From positions 124,001 through 188,000 of the forward strand of contig OZ037869.1 of NCBI GenBank assembly GCA_964035575.1: a stretch of DNA of 64,000 nucleotides. The letters run 5' to 3'. This document shows, in pieces, positions 11,581 to 21,360 of the stretch (its first letter is position 1; each line of letters starts with the position of its first letter). The position numbers and the translations under genes were made by a program. Source of the stretch: Rhynchopus sp. YZ270_cl-10. Its lineage: Eukaryota > Euglenozoa > Diplonemea > Diplonemida > Diplonemidae. The notes under the pieces were generated by a model. That model had not been told where the DNA came from. It ran no database searches and saw only the letters and a list, made by a program, of their open reading frames with translations.

Positions 11581-12264
11581 TGTGTATCGCAAGGGCGCAG
11601 AGCTTTTGACTTTATTTGTGCTTTTTTATTGCCTTTTTCCCTTTGCTTTCCGTCCTCCTTTTTTTATTACGTGCACAAAGAAACAAAGAAAGAGTACTGG
11701 GCCTTCTGTCATTGTTTTAGTTTCGTTTTTTTCCTGTGTTTTCTTCGCAACAAAAAAAACCACCCCATCACACATAGCACTTCTTTAAAAGCTTTATTTA
11801 TTTGACTTGCCGCGTCCTGTCACGAAGTACAGAACCGGTTTTATTTCATTTTTTGCGAGTGTCTTTTTTGTTTGTGAGCAAAACAAAGAAACTTCAAAAA
11901 AAATATAACGCATTCCGCCTCCAACACAGGAAACACCACAACTTGTCATCCGAGTACACGCCCAGCTTCATTCATTGTACCTACAATGCAGGGAAGGGCT
12001 TGGATTTCAACAGACGACACATCAACCCGTGAAGAGTATGGCAGACATGGACATTGTTTTTTTTTTTCTTTTGTATCTGTGTTTTTTTATTACACCAGTG
12101 GACAATGACCCTCGTGAAGACTCACCACAAGGGAACACTCCGAGCCCCACCCACCCCACTCACCCACCGTACCCCATACCCACCCCTTTCCCCGTTGTCT
12201 TGACGACCGTACAAACGTAACAGTGACCACCACTGCACCTCACCCCCCGTGTCGCTGAAGGAGC
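11581..12264. other. Intergenic region downstream of SmD1
   Basis: AT-rich up to about 12100, then a C-rich patch (12110-12250) of CCCACC-like sequence. No gene-like frame. It separates the SmD1 stop from the pentanucleotide array. Confidence 0.5.
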
Positions 12265-12880
12265 TTATTTGCCCTTCTTCCCTCCCTTCCCACCCTTGCC
12301 TCCCTTGCCTCCCTTGCCGCCCTTCTTGCCTCCCTTCCTCTGCTGTCCCTTGCCCATGGGCTTCGGCTTCATTGCTGCGCCTTCCAGCTGTAGGTAGCGG
12401 TGTGTGGTGTATGTGAGTGCAGGGGCACGCAGAGGGGTGGTACATACCAGTGTGTCGAGGTTCAAGCTGTCGGGGAGGATGAAGTATCTAATGTTGTTCC
12501 CTCTCACAGAGAGCATTGCCATGGAGACAGGTTCTTTTCCCTTCATTGTCACACTCACTCTCTTCAAGTGGGTGTTCATCGACACATCAACTCCGGTTAT
12601 AGTACCTGTGTTGGTCGTGTGGAGATAAAATGAAAGCAAATGAAAGAAAAGTTTATAAGATAAACCTAAGCCTCTCGTGCTTAGTCACCTTGTAAATAAA
12701 ATGCAAAAGGAGAAGACGCAGGACAGCCTCGCAGCTGCAGACGTATCGAAGGTGGGTGGAAGGGGGGTGCAATGACAAGTGGCAAAGAGACATACCATCA
12801 ACAACAGTTCCATTTTTTAATTCCAACTTCACGGTTTCGTCGTTCAGCTTCATCAGAAAACGCACTAATTTCATCACCAT
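12265..12880 (-). CDS. SNRPD1: Small nuclear ribonucleoprotein SmD1 (spliced)
   Basis: Two exons, 12796-12880 and 12265-12605, joined across a 190-nt GTATGT...CAG intron, give 141 residues. Exon 1 holds the Sm1 start ([20 protein letters not shown]). Exon 2 continues [16 protein letters not shown] and ends Sm2 with [14 protein letters not shown], a near-exact SmD1 signature. SmD1 is part of the heptameric Sm ring on spliceosomal snRNAs. The C-terminus differs from the usual Arg-Gly tail: it is made of Lys-Gly-Gly repeats with almost no arginine. An ATG two codons downstream (12874) would give the more usual MKLVRFL start. The intron contains a copy of the dispersed hairpin family B. Confidence 0.93.
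12640..12692. repeat. Hairpin family B copy 2, inside the SmD1 intron
   Basis: AAAAGTTTATAAGAT leads into CTAAGC (12666-12671), loop CTCTCGT, GCTTAG (12679-12684), then TCACCTT. This 50-base block recurs almost unchanged at 48538-48582. Here it lies wholly within the SmD1 intron, antisense to the gene as written. Confidence 0.8.
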
Positions 12881-13846
12881 TGTAAACTGTGTTTGTGTGT
12901 GACTCGCTGAGAAGCGGTACAAAAAAAGGGGGTTGCTCTTACTCTCCTGAGTGGGGTGTATTTGAAGGAAGGCGAGGGGGGGAACCGTGGGAAGTCAAAG
13001 TTTCAAAACTCGTAAAAACCTTTACGCGTGTGTGTCACCTTTTTTTTGCTTCGTTGTAACTTTATTTTTGTCAACATATTCCTCAAATTCTACTTCTGTA
13101 TTGTTGTTTGTAGGTTGGGATTGTGTGCGCTTTAGCACACAAAACTGTGCAAACAAAGACTGTGATATTTGCTGTGTGGTGCATACAAAAAAGGTGGGCT
13201 TTCTATTCTCTCTGCATGTGCAAGTTCGCTCTCCCTCCCCTTTGGAGAGGTATTATGTAGTTCACTCTGCAGCAGCAACAGCACCCCTCAAAAGACAAAC
13301 GATATTGCCTGATGAGGAGAGCTGGCGGCAGGTGGGAAAAAAGAGGGTTAGACCTGGTACACGTGGTGCACAGGGAAGGGGAAGAAAAATGAGGGGGGGG
13401 AGACGAATATGCCAAAAAGACTGCCCACATCACCACAGCAACAGCCACGCACTCAATCCTACACAACACAAAAGAAGAACAAAAAATATGGAAGGTAAGG
13501 GAAAGCATAAATATGCTTAATTAAGATCAGTGTTTCAAAAGCAAAAAAGGAACAGAAAAAAAGGCAAATCGATCAAACCAAATTCAAACCAAACAGAATC
13601 CTTTGAGAAGAACCTTGGAGAATCAAAGGTATGTTGAAAGGAAGTGCAAACGTCTCTGCGGACGCAGGCATCGCCAATCAAATAAAAGCAGGGAAAACCC
13701 AGCACATAGCCTGTTCTTTACTTGTTTTGTCTGCGTTGTTTTTCATGATGATAAACCTGATAACATCGCTGGGATAGTGTCGCCTGTTGTTGCTGTTGCC
13801 ACCTGCGCGCAAAGCCCCACTTTTCAAATGGTCGTTGCAAACCCTT
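12881..13846. other. Intergenic region between PARP and SmD1 genes
   Basis: Mixed low-complexity sequence, no frame I would accept as a gene. It includes one copy of motif A (13644-13670), about 180 bases past the PARP stop. Confidence 0.5.
13644..13670. repeat. Motif A copy in the 3' flank of the PARP gene
   Basis: GTGCAAACGTC, a short loop, then GGACGCAGGCA. Same orientation as the other copies. It lies about 180 bases beyond the stop codon of the minus-strand PARP gene. Confidence 0.65.
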
Positions 13847-16800
13847 TTAACACTTGTAGTCAACAACATACAGCGGGAGAACCTGGGCTGGGTGGAAGAC
13901 CACAAACTCGTTGTTGATGACCCCGTAGCCGTGCTTTGCCTTGCGGCCCAGCCCCTTGACGTAGTAGGAGTCGTGGCCACGCAGGGCATCCCACTCGTGC
14001 GGCGAGGCGTCGACGTGCGCACTAGGGTCGACACAGCGCACAACGTTGTGCAGGCCGTGCTGCTCCTGCAGGTTCCCCTCAATCATGTACGGGCTCCCGA
14101 GGTTCACCCGGCACCGCACCAGCGAGTGCTGCCGCCCCTGCGGACGGACGTAGCGGTGCGACTTGGCCGCGTCGTCAGCAAGGTAGATCCCAAGCCCAAA
14201 CATGTGGCACATCCCCCAGCTGTGCTTCTCTGTGCAGTGTGTGCACGCCGTCCCGCACAGCGTTGTCGACAGCCCCTTCTTCCCGGAGCGTGGACACGCA
14301 TCGCTCGCAAGTGTGTCGGACGGGCACTGCAGGCCGCCCTCAAGAAGCGTGTCGAGCACAGAGCACGCCGTCCCGTGCCACAGCTCTTTCTCCGCCACGT
14401 ACCCGTTCTTCGCCTGCTGGAACGACCGCCGCGACTCGTACGCCTGCTCCTGCTTTGTGTTGATCACACGCCGCACACCTGTCACCACGCCAAGCCCCTT
14501 GCGTGCCACCTCCTCCGCAAGCTCGTCGTACTTCGCCGTCCCTCGTCGCAGTGTCTCGTACTGCAGCTGCGCCCCGTGCGTCACAAACATGTCGGGCGAG
14601 TGCCGGAACGAGCACGTCTCCGTCCAGTCGTGGTGACCGTTCAGGTTCCACCCGCGGCAGTACTTCCCCGGCCCACACAGCTTCGGGCACCTGCGTTGCG
14701 CCAGGAACGCGTTCCCCGGCTGTGCGTCGTCGACAGAGATGCGCAGCCCACGTGCACCGTACGGACGTGTGTTCAGCTCCGCCAGCTGCGCCTGCCCCAC
14801 CGCCGCCGCAAGCTCGACAAACGCACCAACACGCGCCCCGTTGCGCTCCGGCTTCACCATCACCACCTTGTGTCCGGCAAGAAACGTGCGCACACTCGCC
14901 TCCACTGCAGCGTCGTCGCGTCCCAGCTCCGGGTCCAGCCACCCCATCCACAGGCAGCGGGTGTGTGCCGCCATCATCGTTGCGTCGACACGCCCCTTGC
15001 ACGCCTCCACACCACCGCGCTGGTCCTCACCCATCTTGCGCAGCGTCGCCTCCGCATCGTCCGCCTCACCGCCAAACTGTGCAAGTGCCTTCCCAAGCCG
15101 CGCCTCGGGGCACGCCTCAGGTGCAAAGCGGATCAGGTAGCGCGGCAGGCACTGGATGTTCCCGCCCTGCTGCTTCATCACGTAGTACCCCATGTCCTGC
15201 ACCCACGTGTGGTCCACGTCCGCCGCCCCGAGAATCAGCCCGCACAGGAACATGTACGCCCCGCCGTGGCAATACCCGACCGACACGTTCGGGTTCTTCG
15301 CAAAGTACTCGCCGGCCCCGAAGACCTGTCCCGCCCGCCGCAAGGGGTCAAAGCCGTGCAGTGCGATGCTCAGCACATTCGCCTCCGCAGTCCCGTGGAA
15401 GCCCTCAATCATGTCTGGCGCACGCCCCGTCGCCTGCCGCATGTTGTACTCCGTCGCACGAAAGCGGAACTCGAGCGCCTCGTTCTTCAGCTGCCACGCC
15501 TCCTGCACCTGCATTGCCTGCCCGCCGCACCAGCTGTGGGATCCCTTCGCCGCCTCCGCCACCTGCTGCTGCAGCAGCTGCAGCTTTGCGGGGCTCACAC
15601 GCGTCAGCACCTTTCTCAGGGACTCGGCCTCTGACTCCTTCTTCTCATCGGCCTCAGAAGAAGATGTTTTTGCACGAACGGAGGGGGACGAGGACGGAGA
15701 CAGAGAAGACGTTCCAGGGAGGTCGACGTGCACCCCACCCGAACACCTCGGCAACATACCCCCCTGTGCGTGTGCGGCTGCAGTCTGGTTTGTCTTGACC
15801 TTAGCATCCAACTTCCTGCACTTCCCCCCAAGGTGCATCATGCAGATCTTCGGGGCGTGGTTCACGACACGTGCCATGTCCGAGCCGGCGCGCACGTTGC
15901 GCTGTGCGGCCTCTGCCACCTCCCGCAAACGCGCGCCCTCCTTAGCAGCACGCACGGCGAGCGCACGCATCCGCCCGCCCTGGTAGTGCACCCTGAACGC
16001 CACAGCCTGTCCTGGAGCAAGGCTGCGCACACCTGCGGGCAGCGCTGCAGGCGCACACAGCACATCCCCAATGTACACCGCAGACGACGGCGACGCCGGC
16101 AGCACGCCTGCAGGCACGAAGACCGGCACATCGGGCACCAGCACACCCCCACGGTCCGACCACGACTCCACACGGCCACCCACGAAGCCGCTGCTGTCCA
16201 TCGAGGCGACCACAGCAACGCCCACTGCCTTGTCCTTGCCGTGGTGTGCAGCAAGCACAGCCTCAACGTCCGCTGGCGTCGACACAGCCTGCCCTGCGAC
16301 CTGCTCCACCTGCATCGAGGGGCACATGCCTGCCACAGAGGCGGCAGACCCCGGTGTCACCTCGGCAATGCGGCAGGTGCTGTCCAGGCGCACACCCATG
16401 CTGCGTGTGTGCAGCATCTTCATCTTCTTCTGTGGTGCTGCTGGTGCTGATGCTGAAGAGGCAGACACGCACGTGAGGTCGCGTGGCAGGGTGACTGTCA
16501 TCGCAAGCTCAACACGGCCCATGTCTGCGCCAGCCTTTGCGGCAGTGGTCGTGCTGCTCGTGTGCGTGGCAGTCCTGGTGCTGCGGCTCCCCGCATCGTC
16601 AATGGTCACCCGCACCCCGCCAGCGTGTTCCCGCATGTTCAGCTCGCACACCTGCATCAGCGTCACCCCGCGGTTCCCGGCAAGCGTCACAATGACAGCC
16701 AGCTTGTCCTGCACAGGGCACTCCCGCACAGACTCGACCTTGTGTCCCTCCAGCAGCTCCTCCACTGCACGCCGCAGGTGTGCCGGGCGCGAGGCCAGCG

Positions 16801-17866
16801 TCGGTGTGAGCCACCCAATCCAGAGGCGCGTCGTGGTGCGTGCCACCATTGCACCGCTCCCACGCCCACCACGCTGCTCCGCCTCGTTGTCCTCCTCGGT
16901 GAGTGAGGCTGCTGCTGCCCGCGAGGGGAAGTTGTGCTGCACAAAGCACCGGTCTGCCAGCTCCCGCAGCGCCGCCACGAGACGCACCCTGTCCGGCCCA
17001 TACGGCACCCGCAGTGTCTTCTCGATCTCCGGCATGTGCACCGCGTTCGCCCCGTCGAACACCATCTGACGCACCGCCGGACGTGCCACCCCGTTCCTGC
17101 TGTACTGCAGCGTACGTGCAGTGCGGTCCCCGGTCACCACCACCTTCCCGACCTGGTGCAGGTTGTTCACGTTCCACCACTCGATCGATTCCACCGTCCT
17201 GGTCAGCCCTGCGCGCTTCACGTCAACCCCGGACGGCACAGTGCTGCAGAGACGCACCCCCACTGCCCGCAGCCCTTCGGGGGCGATCTCCACGTTGAAC
17301 TCCACCGAGGCGTTGACCTCGAGGGCGTGCGCACACTGCGATATGTGGCAGAACAGCTTCCCGACGTAGAGCGCAGGGTCGTCCGAGGTGTAGACCTGTC
17401 CTGCGGGCAGCACGATCGGTACGTCTGGGGCAACCATCCCGAAGCCACGTGCGTTCCACGACACCACACGGCCACGCTGGCGGGTGCTGCTGTCAACAAT
17501 GCCCGTGAGGTGCAGGTCGAGCAGGGCACTGCCTGCACGCTTTGCGTCCGCCGGGGATGCGACTGCCATCCCGTTCACGTGTGTGATGCGCATCCCAGCG
17601 ATGACCCCGGCCACAGAGGCAGGCGACCCCTTCACAACCTTGCGCACCACGCAGCCGTCGCCCAGCACCATCCCAAGCGACGCCGTCTCGTGTGCACGCT
17701 GCACGCACAGCGACACCTGCACGGGGCGCATTGCCGGTGCCGCAGTGTCCTCTGCAGACGCAGCCGTCGACGCTGCCTCGCACGACGACGCCTCGCCCTC
17801 CGTCGTGTGGCTGCCCCGTGTCGACGTCGAGCCCAGCTTCGCCATGACCACGCTCGAGAGGTCCAT
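13847..17866 (-). CDS. Tandem PARP-type ADP-ribosyltransferase with PDZ-like and cold-shock-like modules
   Basis: A 1339-residue, apparently intronless protein starting at the ATG at 17866. Domain order as I read it: PDZ-like (48-122), cold-shock-like (132-205), RRM-like (345-423), PDZ-like (488-553), cold-shock-like (564-638), first PARP catalytic domain (795-915), RRM-like (968-1047), CCCH-like finger (1060-1089), second PARP domain (1160-1339). The second PARP has the H-Y-E set: His1164 in WHGT, Tyr1228 in GIYLAD and Glu1320 in NNEFVVF. The first has His824 (FHGT) and Tyr854 but no Glu at the equivalent place, so it may only mono-ADP-ribosylate or be inactive. The RNA-binding-type modules suggest an RNA-associated PARP (inference). 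The paired modules show internal duplication. PARP assignment is firm; the PDZ, cold-shock and RRM calls are by pattern only. Confidence 0.85.
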   Translation of the reverse strand: MDLSSVVMAKLGSTSTRGSHTTEGEASSCEAASTAASAEDTAAPAMRPVQVSLCVQRAHETASLGMVLGDGCVVRKVVKGSPASVAGVIAGMRITHVNGMAVASPADAKRAGSALLDLHLTGIVDSSTRQRGRVVSWNARGFGMVAPDVPIVLPAGQVYTSDDPALYVGKLFCHISQCAHALEVNASVEFNVEIAPEGLRAVGVRLCSTVPSGVDVKRAGLTRTVESIEWWNVNNLHQVGKVVVTGDRTARTLQYSRNGVARPAVRQMVFDGANAVHMPEIEKTLRVPYGPDRVRLVAALRELADRCFVQHNFPSRAAAASLTEEDNEAEQRGGRGSGAMVARTTTRLWIGWLTPTLASRPAHLRRAVEELLEGHKVESVRECPVQDKLAVIVTLAGNRGVTLMQVCELNMREHAGGVRVTIDDAGSRSTRTATHTSSTTTAAKAGADMGRVELAMTVTLPRDLTCVSASSASAPAAPQKKMKMLHTRSMGVRLDSTCRIAEVTPGSAASVAGMCPSMQVEQVAGQAVSTPADVEAVLAAHHGKDKAVGVAVVASMDSSGFVGGRVESWSDRGGVLVPDVPVFVPAGVLPASPSSAVYIGDVLCAPAALPAGVRSLAPGQAVAFRVHYQGGRMRALAVRAAKEGARLREVAEAAQRNVRAGSDMARVVNHAPKICMMHLGGKCRKLDAKVKTNQTAAAHAQGGMLPRCSGGVHVDLPGTSSLSPSSSPSVRAKTSSSEADEKKESEAESLRKVLTRVSPAKLQLLQQQVAEAAKGSHSWCGGQAMQVQEAWQLKNEALEFRFRATEYNMRQATGRAPDMIEGFHGTAEANVLSIALHGFDPLRRAGQVFGAGEYFAKNPNVSVGYCHGGAYMFLCGLILGAADVDHTWVQDMGYYVMKQQGGNIQCLPRYLIRFAPEACPEARLGKALAQFGGEADDAEATLRKMGEDQRGGVEACKGRVDATMMAAHTRCLWMGWLDPELGRDDAAVEASVRTFLAGHKVVMVKPERNGARVGAFVELAAAVGQAQLAELNTRPYGARGLRISVDDAQPGNAFLAQRRCPKLCGPGKYCRGWNLNGHHDWTETCSFRHSPDMFVTHGAQLQYETLRRGTAKYDELAEEVARKGLGVVTGVRRVINTKQEQAYESRRSFQQAKNGYVAEKELWHGTACSVLDTLLEGGLQCPSDTLASDACPRSGKKGLSTTLCGTACTHCTEKHSWGMCHMFGLGIYLADDAAKSHRYVRPQGRQHSLVRCRVNLGSPYMIEGNLQEQHGLHNVVRCVDPSAHVDASPHEWDALRGHDSYYVKGLGRKAKHGYGVINNEFVVFHPAQVLPLYVVDYKC

Positions 17867-18496
17867 ATTCTTCAACAAAAAAAACCTGTTTTTGAGTGTG
17901 TGAAGTTGAGGATGAGGATGGGAGAGGCAAAAGCTAATGTCAACACTGAGAAAGGAGTGTGATGTGGTTGTTTGGGTGTCGTGTTTCTGTCAATCATTTC
18001 TTGCAAATCAAAACTCTTGCCCCGATCACCCACGTTCATTCTCTCCGCAAGAGTTGAAGGGATAAGAAACCCTGAGGCACACTGAGGCACACTGAGGGCA
18101 ACAGCACTTTACTTCTCTGTATTTAGTGTGAAAAAATATCGACGTGCAACAACACGGCGAGGGCATTATGCTCGTTTGCAGGTCGACTCTCTTTTTACGG
18201 CGGACCACGCACAGGTCTGTGCATGAGTGGACCCAGGAGGCAGACACATAAGCTGCATTCAGTACTTTACTGTGGGTTTACCATTTAGCATAAAACGGTA
18301 CAGACAGAGTGCCCAGCGAGCAGCAGCAGTGGACTGAAGCGGCGCTTCATCAGGTGCAGAGGGATAAGGCGGCGGTGGACGAGGCGAAAGAGCGGCTGTG
18401 GCTGTACGAGCAGAGCTGCGAAAGCAGTCTGAGGACGCAGCGCAGGTGGAGCAACAGCAGCGAGAGAAGGCTGCACGGATGCAACAGCATGAACCC
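17867..18496. other. Intergenic region with a coding-like plus-strand fragment
   Basis: AT-rich near the PARP start. From about 18300 the GC content rises over a plus-strand coiled-coil-like fragment listed separately. A 12-base tandem (CTGAGGCACA-like, about 18070-18100) is also present. Confidence 0.45.
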
Positions 18497-18594
18497 CTAC
18501 GACCCCCAGTACGAACCAGGCATCCTCGCGTGATAAGCAGACTGCATGGGTGAAACGTTCCCACCACGTGACCCATACTTCTCGATCTTGACGG
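18309..18594 (+). pseudogene. Possible broken coiled-coil gene fragment
   Basis: Two overlapping plus-strand frames here read like one coiled-coil protein that has lost frame. The first gives KAAVDEAKERLWLYEQ, the second AELRKQSEDAAQVEQQ and continues to a TGA at about 18594. Neither has a good start, and both are rich in Glu, Gln, Arg and Ala. It would be the only coding-like sequence on the plus strand. Its end overlaps the 3' end of the small Cys-rich gene on the other strand. It could also be an exon of an unseen spliced gene, or chance composition. Confidence 0.25.
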
Positions 18595-18742
18595 AGCACT
18601 TCGGGTTCGGGCAGGCCTTGGTCTGTTGGAACGTTGTCACAGCCCGGCACGTCGTGCACTCATGCGGAATGGAGTAGTGATACTTCCAGCTGTCCGTGCA
18701 GCACCGCTTGCACTCTGTACATATGTAGTGTCGTTTGGGCAT
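18497..18742 (-). CDS. Small zinc-ribbon-like protein
   Basis: An 81-residue frame from the ATG at 18742. It carries CTEC (about residues 8-11), a CC pair, CTTC and CPNPKC, a spacing that suggests two Cys4 zinc sites in a ribbon or treble-clef fold. The C-terminal 25 residues are Gly/Ser-rich and probably flexible. I cannot name the family. The regular Cys pairs and clear composition support a real gene, but splicing to further exons is not excluded. Confidence 0.6.
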   Translation of the reverse strand: MPKRHYICTECKRCCTDSWKYHYSIPHECTTCRAVTTFQQTKACPNPKCSVKIEKYGSRGGNVSPMQSAYHARMPGSYWGS

Positions 18743-19659
18743 GATGCTTGATGCTGTCTGTGAAAGGAATCCAGAGTAATATAAATGGTTCGTTGGAATG
18801 AGTACGTGAAAAAAAGGTTGCCATTTTTTTTTGATAATTTGCTGGTTTCATGCAACTGCCAAAGACAGTCTTCGTCCATCAACGACACACAGGCAGGCAA
18901 TGAACAAACATACGCCACAATGGAGGGCACACAACCCACACACTATTCTGGACGTGTTACAAAATAATCGTTAAAACAAGTTTTTTTTAAAATGGAAAGC
19001 CGTTTGAGCTTTTCAGATAGATCTCGAGACACCTTAAAAACTTGGAAACGTTGATATGTTACAGCCAAACACAACGGAAAAAAAGAGAACACAAGCACAG
19101 ATGACGTACCATACACTGAACAGATGGACCCTACAAACGGGTTTTTAAAAAAATAAAAGATGACACACTTGGGATTTTTGGCACGGGACAAATTCCAAAG
19201 GAAATTAGTTGAGGGGAGGAAAGCCAGATTTGCATTCTGGGTACTAATTATACGTATGACTTCGCATCTCACTGCACACTGCGACATTCGTGTAAAAAGG
19301 GGGAAACTTGGTAGATAACGTGCAGATGCCTCATGGAGGCAGGCACGAGGCACGAGAACTCTTTACTAGCCGAATGTGACAAAGGGCTACAGGCACCATG
19401 CCCTCGCGTTGCGACCCAGGGAGGAATCGTGTCCATTCTCACGAAAAAAGTCGCCGATCATAAAGTTACACAAGACACAGCCACACCCCGTCCCTCCCTG
19501 TTCATGGGCAAGGATAGACGAAGGTGGCCCCACCCTGCGTCAGTTAGTTAATACGTTGGGCTCTTTTAGCGATCAAAAACCGGCCTTTTTATGCATAGTC
19601 GGTCCCAATAATGAACCACGCAAAAAAAAAAAAAAATACCCCCCGATTCAGGCCTGGGC
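18743..19659. other. Intergenic region, nothing recognised
   Basis: AT-rich sequence upstream of the small Cys-rich gene. A weak motif-A-like stretch (GTGCAGATGCCTC...GGAGGCAGGCA) occurs near 19320. No gene-like frame. Confidence 0.45.
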
Positions 19660-20283
19660 CTAAAGTGGGTGCCCGGGGCCCGATTTTGATTTTATTTTAT
19701 TTTTTCTAAGGATTTTACACGGGGGGAAAATTATTTTTTCTAAGGATTTTATACGGGGAAAATTTATTTTTCTAAGGGTTTTTCTGAGGGGAAAAAGTCT
19801 GGGGGGTCCCGGCCCGTGTGGCTGAGAATAACTCGCACTCTGCCCGGGGAGTGCGGTACCAAGCCATAATGAACAAAAATAGTCTCCACCCCGCTTCCTT
19901 CGGTCTCGTCCCTTTCACCTCCTGCATAACAGAATAAATAATAATACACGGTGGTAGCAAAGTGCATTGCGTTGGCGCACTTGGGCAGGCCCTGACGGCA
20001 CTGAGGAACGAAAAAGAAAAATAATTCCGCGCCGCCCAGGGCAGGGCGCGCGCTAACTTTTCGGAAATTTCCCGAAAATATGGATATCGGGTCCAAAAAA
20101 ATGTACCTACAGGAAGTATGTGAAGGGGGGCAGAAAAATCAGGGTCATGTTACATTTCCGAGAAAATCCCGGGCTGTGGTGGGGGATATACGGAAAAATG
20201 GACAAAATTTTGGTGACTTAAATTTTCACAAAATATGAACCCATACTCGTAAACAAGGGTCATTTTCAGGTCTTTCGGACAGC

Positions 20284-20856
20284 CAGTACACAGTACACAG
20301 TACACAGTACACAGTACACAGTACACAGTACACAGTACACAGTACACAGTACACAGTACACAGTACACAGTACACAGTACACAGTACACAGTACACGGTA
20401 CACAGTACACAGTACACAGTACACAGTACACAGTACACAGTACACAGTACACAGTACACAGTACACAGTACACAGTACACAGTACACAGTACACAGTACA
20501 CAGTACACAGTACACAGTACACAGTACACAGTACACAGTACACAGTACACAGTACACAGTACACAGTACACAGTACACAGTACACGGTACACAGTACACA
20601 GTACACAGTACACAGTACACAGTACACAGTACACAGTACACAGTACACAGTACACAGTACACAGTACACAGTACACAGTACACAGTACACAGTACACAGT
20701 ACACAGTACACAGTACACAGTACACAGTACACAGTACACAGTACACAGTACACAGTACACAGTACACAGTACACAGTACACAGTACACAGTACACAGTAC
20801 ACAGTACACAGTACACAGTACACAGTACACAGTACACAGTACACAGTACACAGTAC
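20284..20856. repeat. (CAGTACA)n heptamer array, about 82 units
   Basis: A near-perfect 7-bp tandem array of about 573 bases. Only two units vary (CGGTACA), at 20396 and 20585, exactly 189 bases or 27 units apart. This suggests that a 27-unit block was copied. Because 7 is not a multiple of 3, every frame is open and repeats the same residues. These long frames are artefacts, not genes. Confidence 0.98.
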
Positions 20857-21235
20857 CGTGACTTCACCGGCCAACACCGGAAAACACTGGCAAACATGGT
20901 CAAAATCAGGTGGAATATACATAAGTACATCATGGGGAGGTAGGGAACAGGTAGCGCCGCAGGCGCACGGTACCCAACTTTTTCGTTTTTTTTTCCCCTT
21001 TTCTCTGCTTTCTTTTGATTGCGCGAGCCGATTGCTCTCCACGGTGGGGTCACATGTGTGTCCAAAAACTATCTGAAGTGCCCTTACTGTACAATATGGG
21101 ATTCTCTGATTTTCTTAAGGAAATCGTGTAATCAAAAAATTTTTGTACCGCGAAAAAACCTCGAAAAAACCGGGTGTGAGGGTGTGGATTTAGCGCGCGC
21201 CCTGGCCCAGGGCTGCACCTTAAAAAAAAAAAATT

Positions 21236-21360
21236 GCCTGCGGCGCCATTTTCCCTTTTTTTCTCTGCAAAAAAGGATTCGCTGAGTGGCTTTGTGGTGT
21301 AAAAGCTGCATTTTTTATACTGTACCCTATTTTTTTTTCGCCTGCGGCGCCGTTTTATAT
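21236..21360. repeat. GGCGCC-bounded repeat block, copy 1
   Basis: A 125-bp block that starts with GCCTGCGGCGCCATTTT and ends with GCCTGCGGCGCCGTTTT. The interior matches copy 2 (39288-39414) along its length, including TGTGGTGTAAA and TGTACCCTA. The boundary sequence contains the palindrome GGCGCC. Confidence 0.85.

Noticed and set aside
11312-11805. Frames made of GLGWV or PTQPN repeats
   Set aside because: Produced by the TTGGG array. No flanking coding sequence.
13787-15634. Very long plus-strand frame opposite the PARP gene
   Set aside because: It is an antisense shadow of GC-rich codons. Its residues are Arg/Pro/His/Leu-rich without any motif, while the minus frame has clear PARP motifs.
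20150-21065. Long minus-strand frames made of VYCVLCT repeats
   Set aside because: Produced by the 7-bp tandem array, open in all frames. Not a protein gene.
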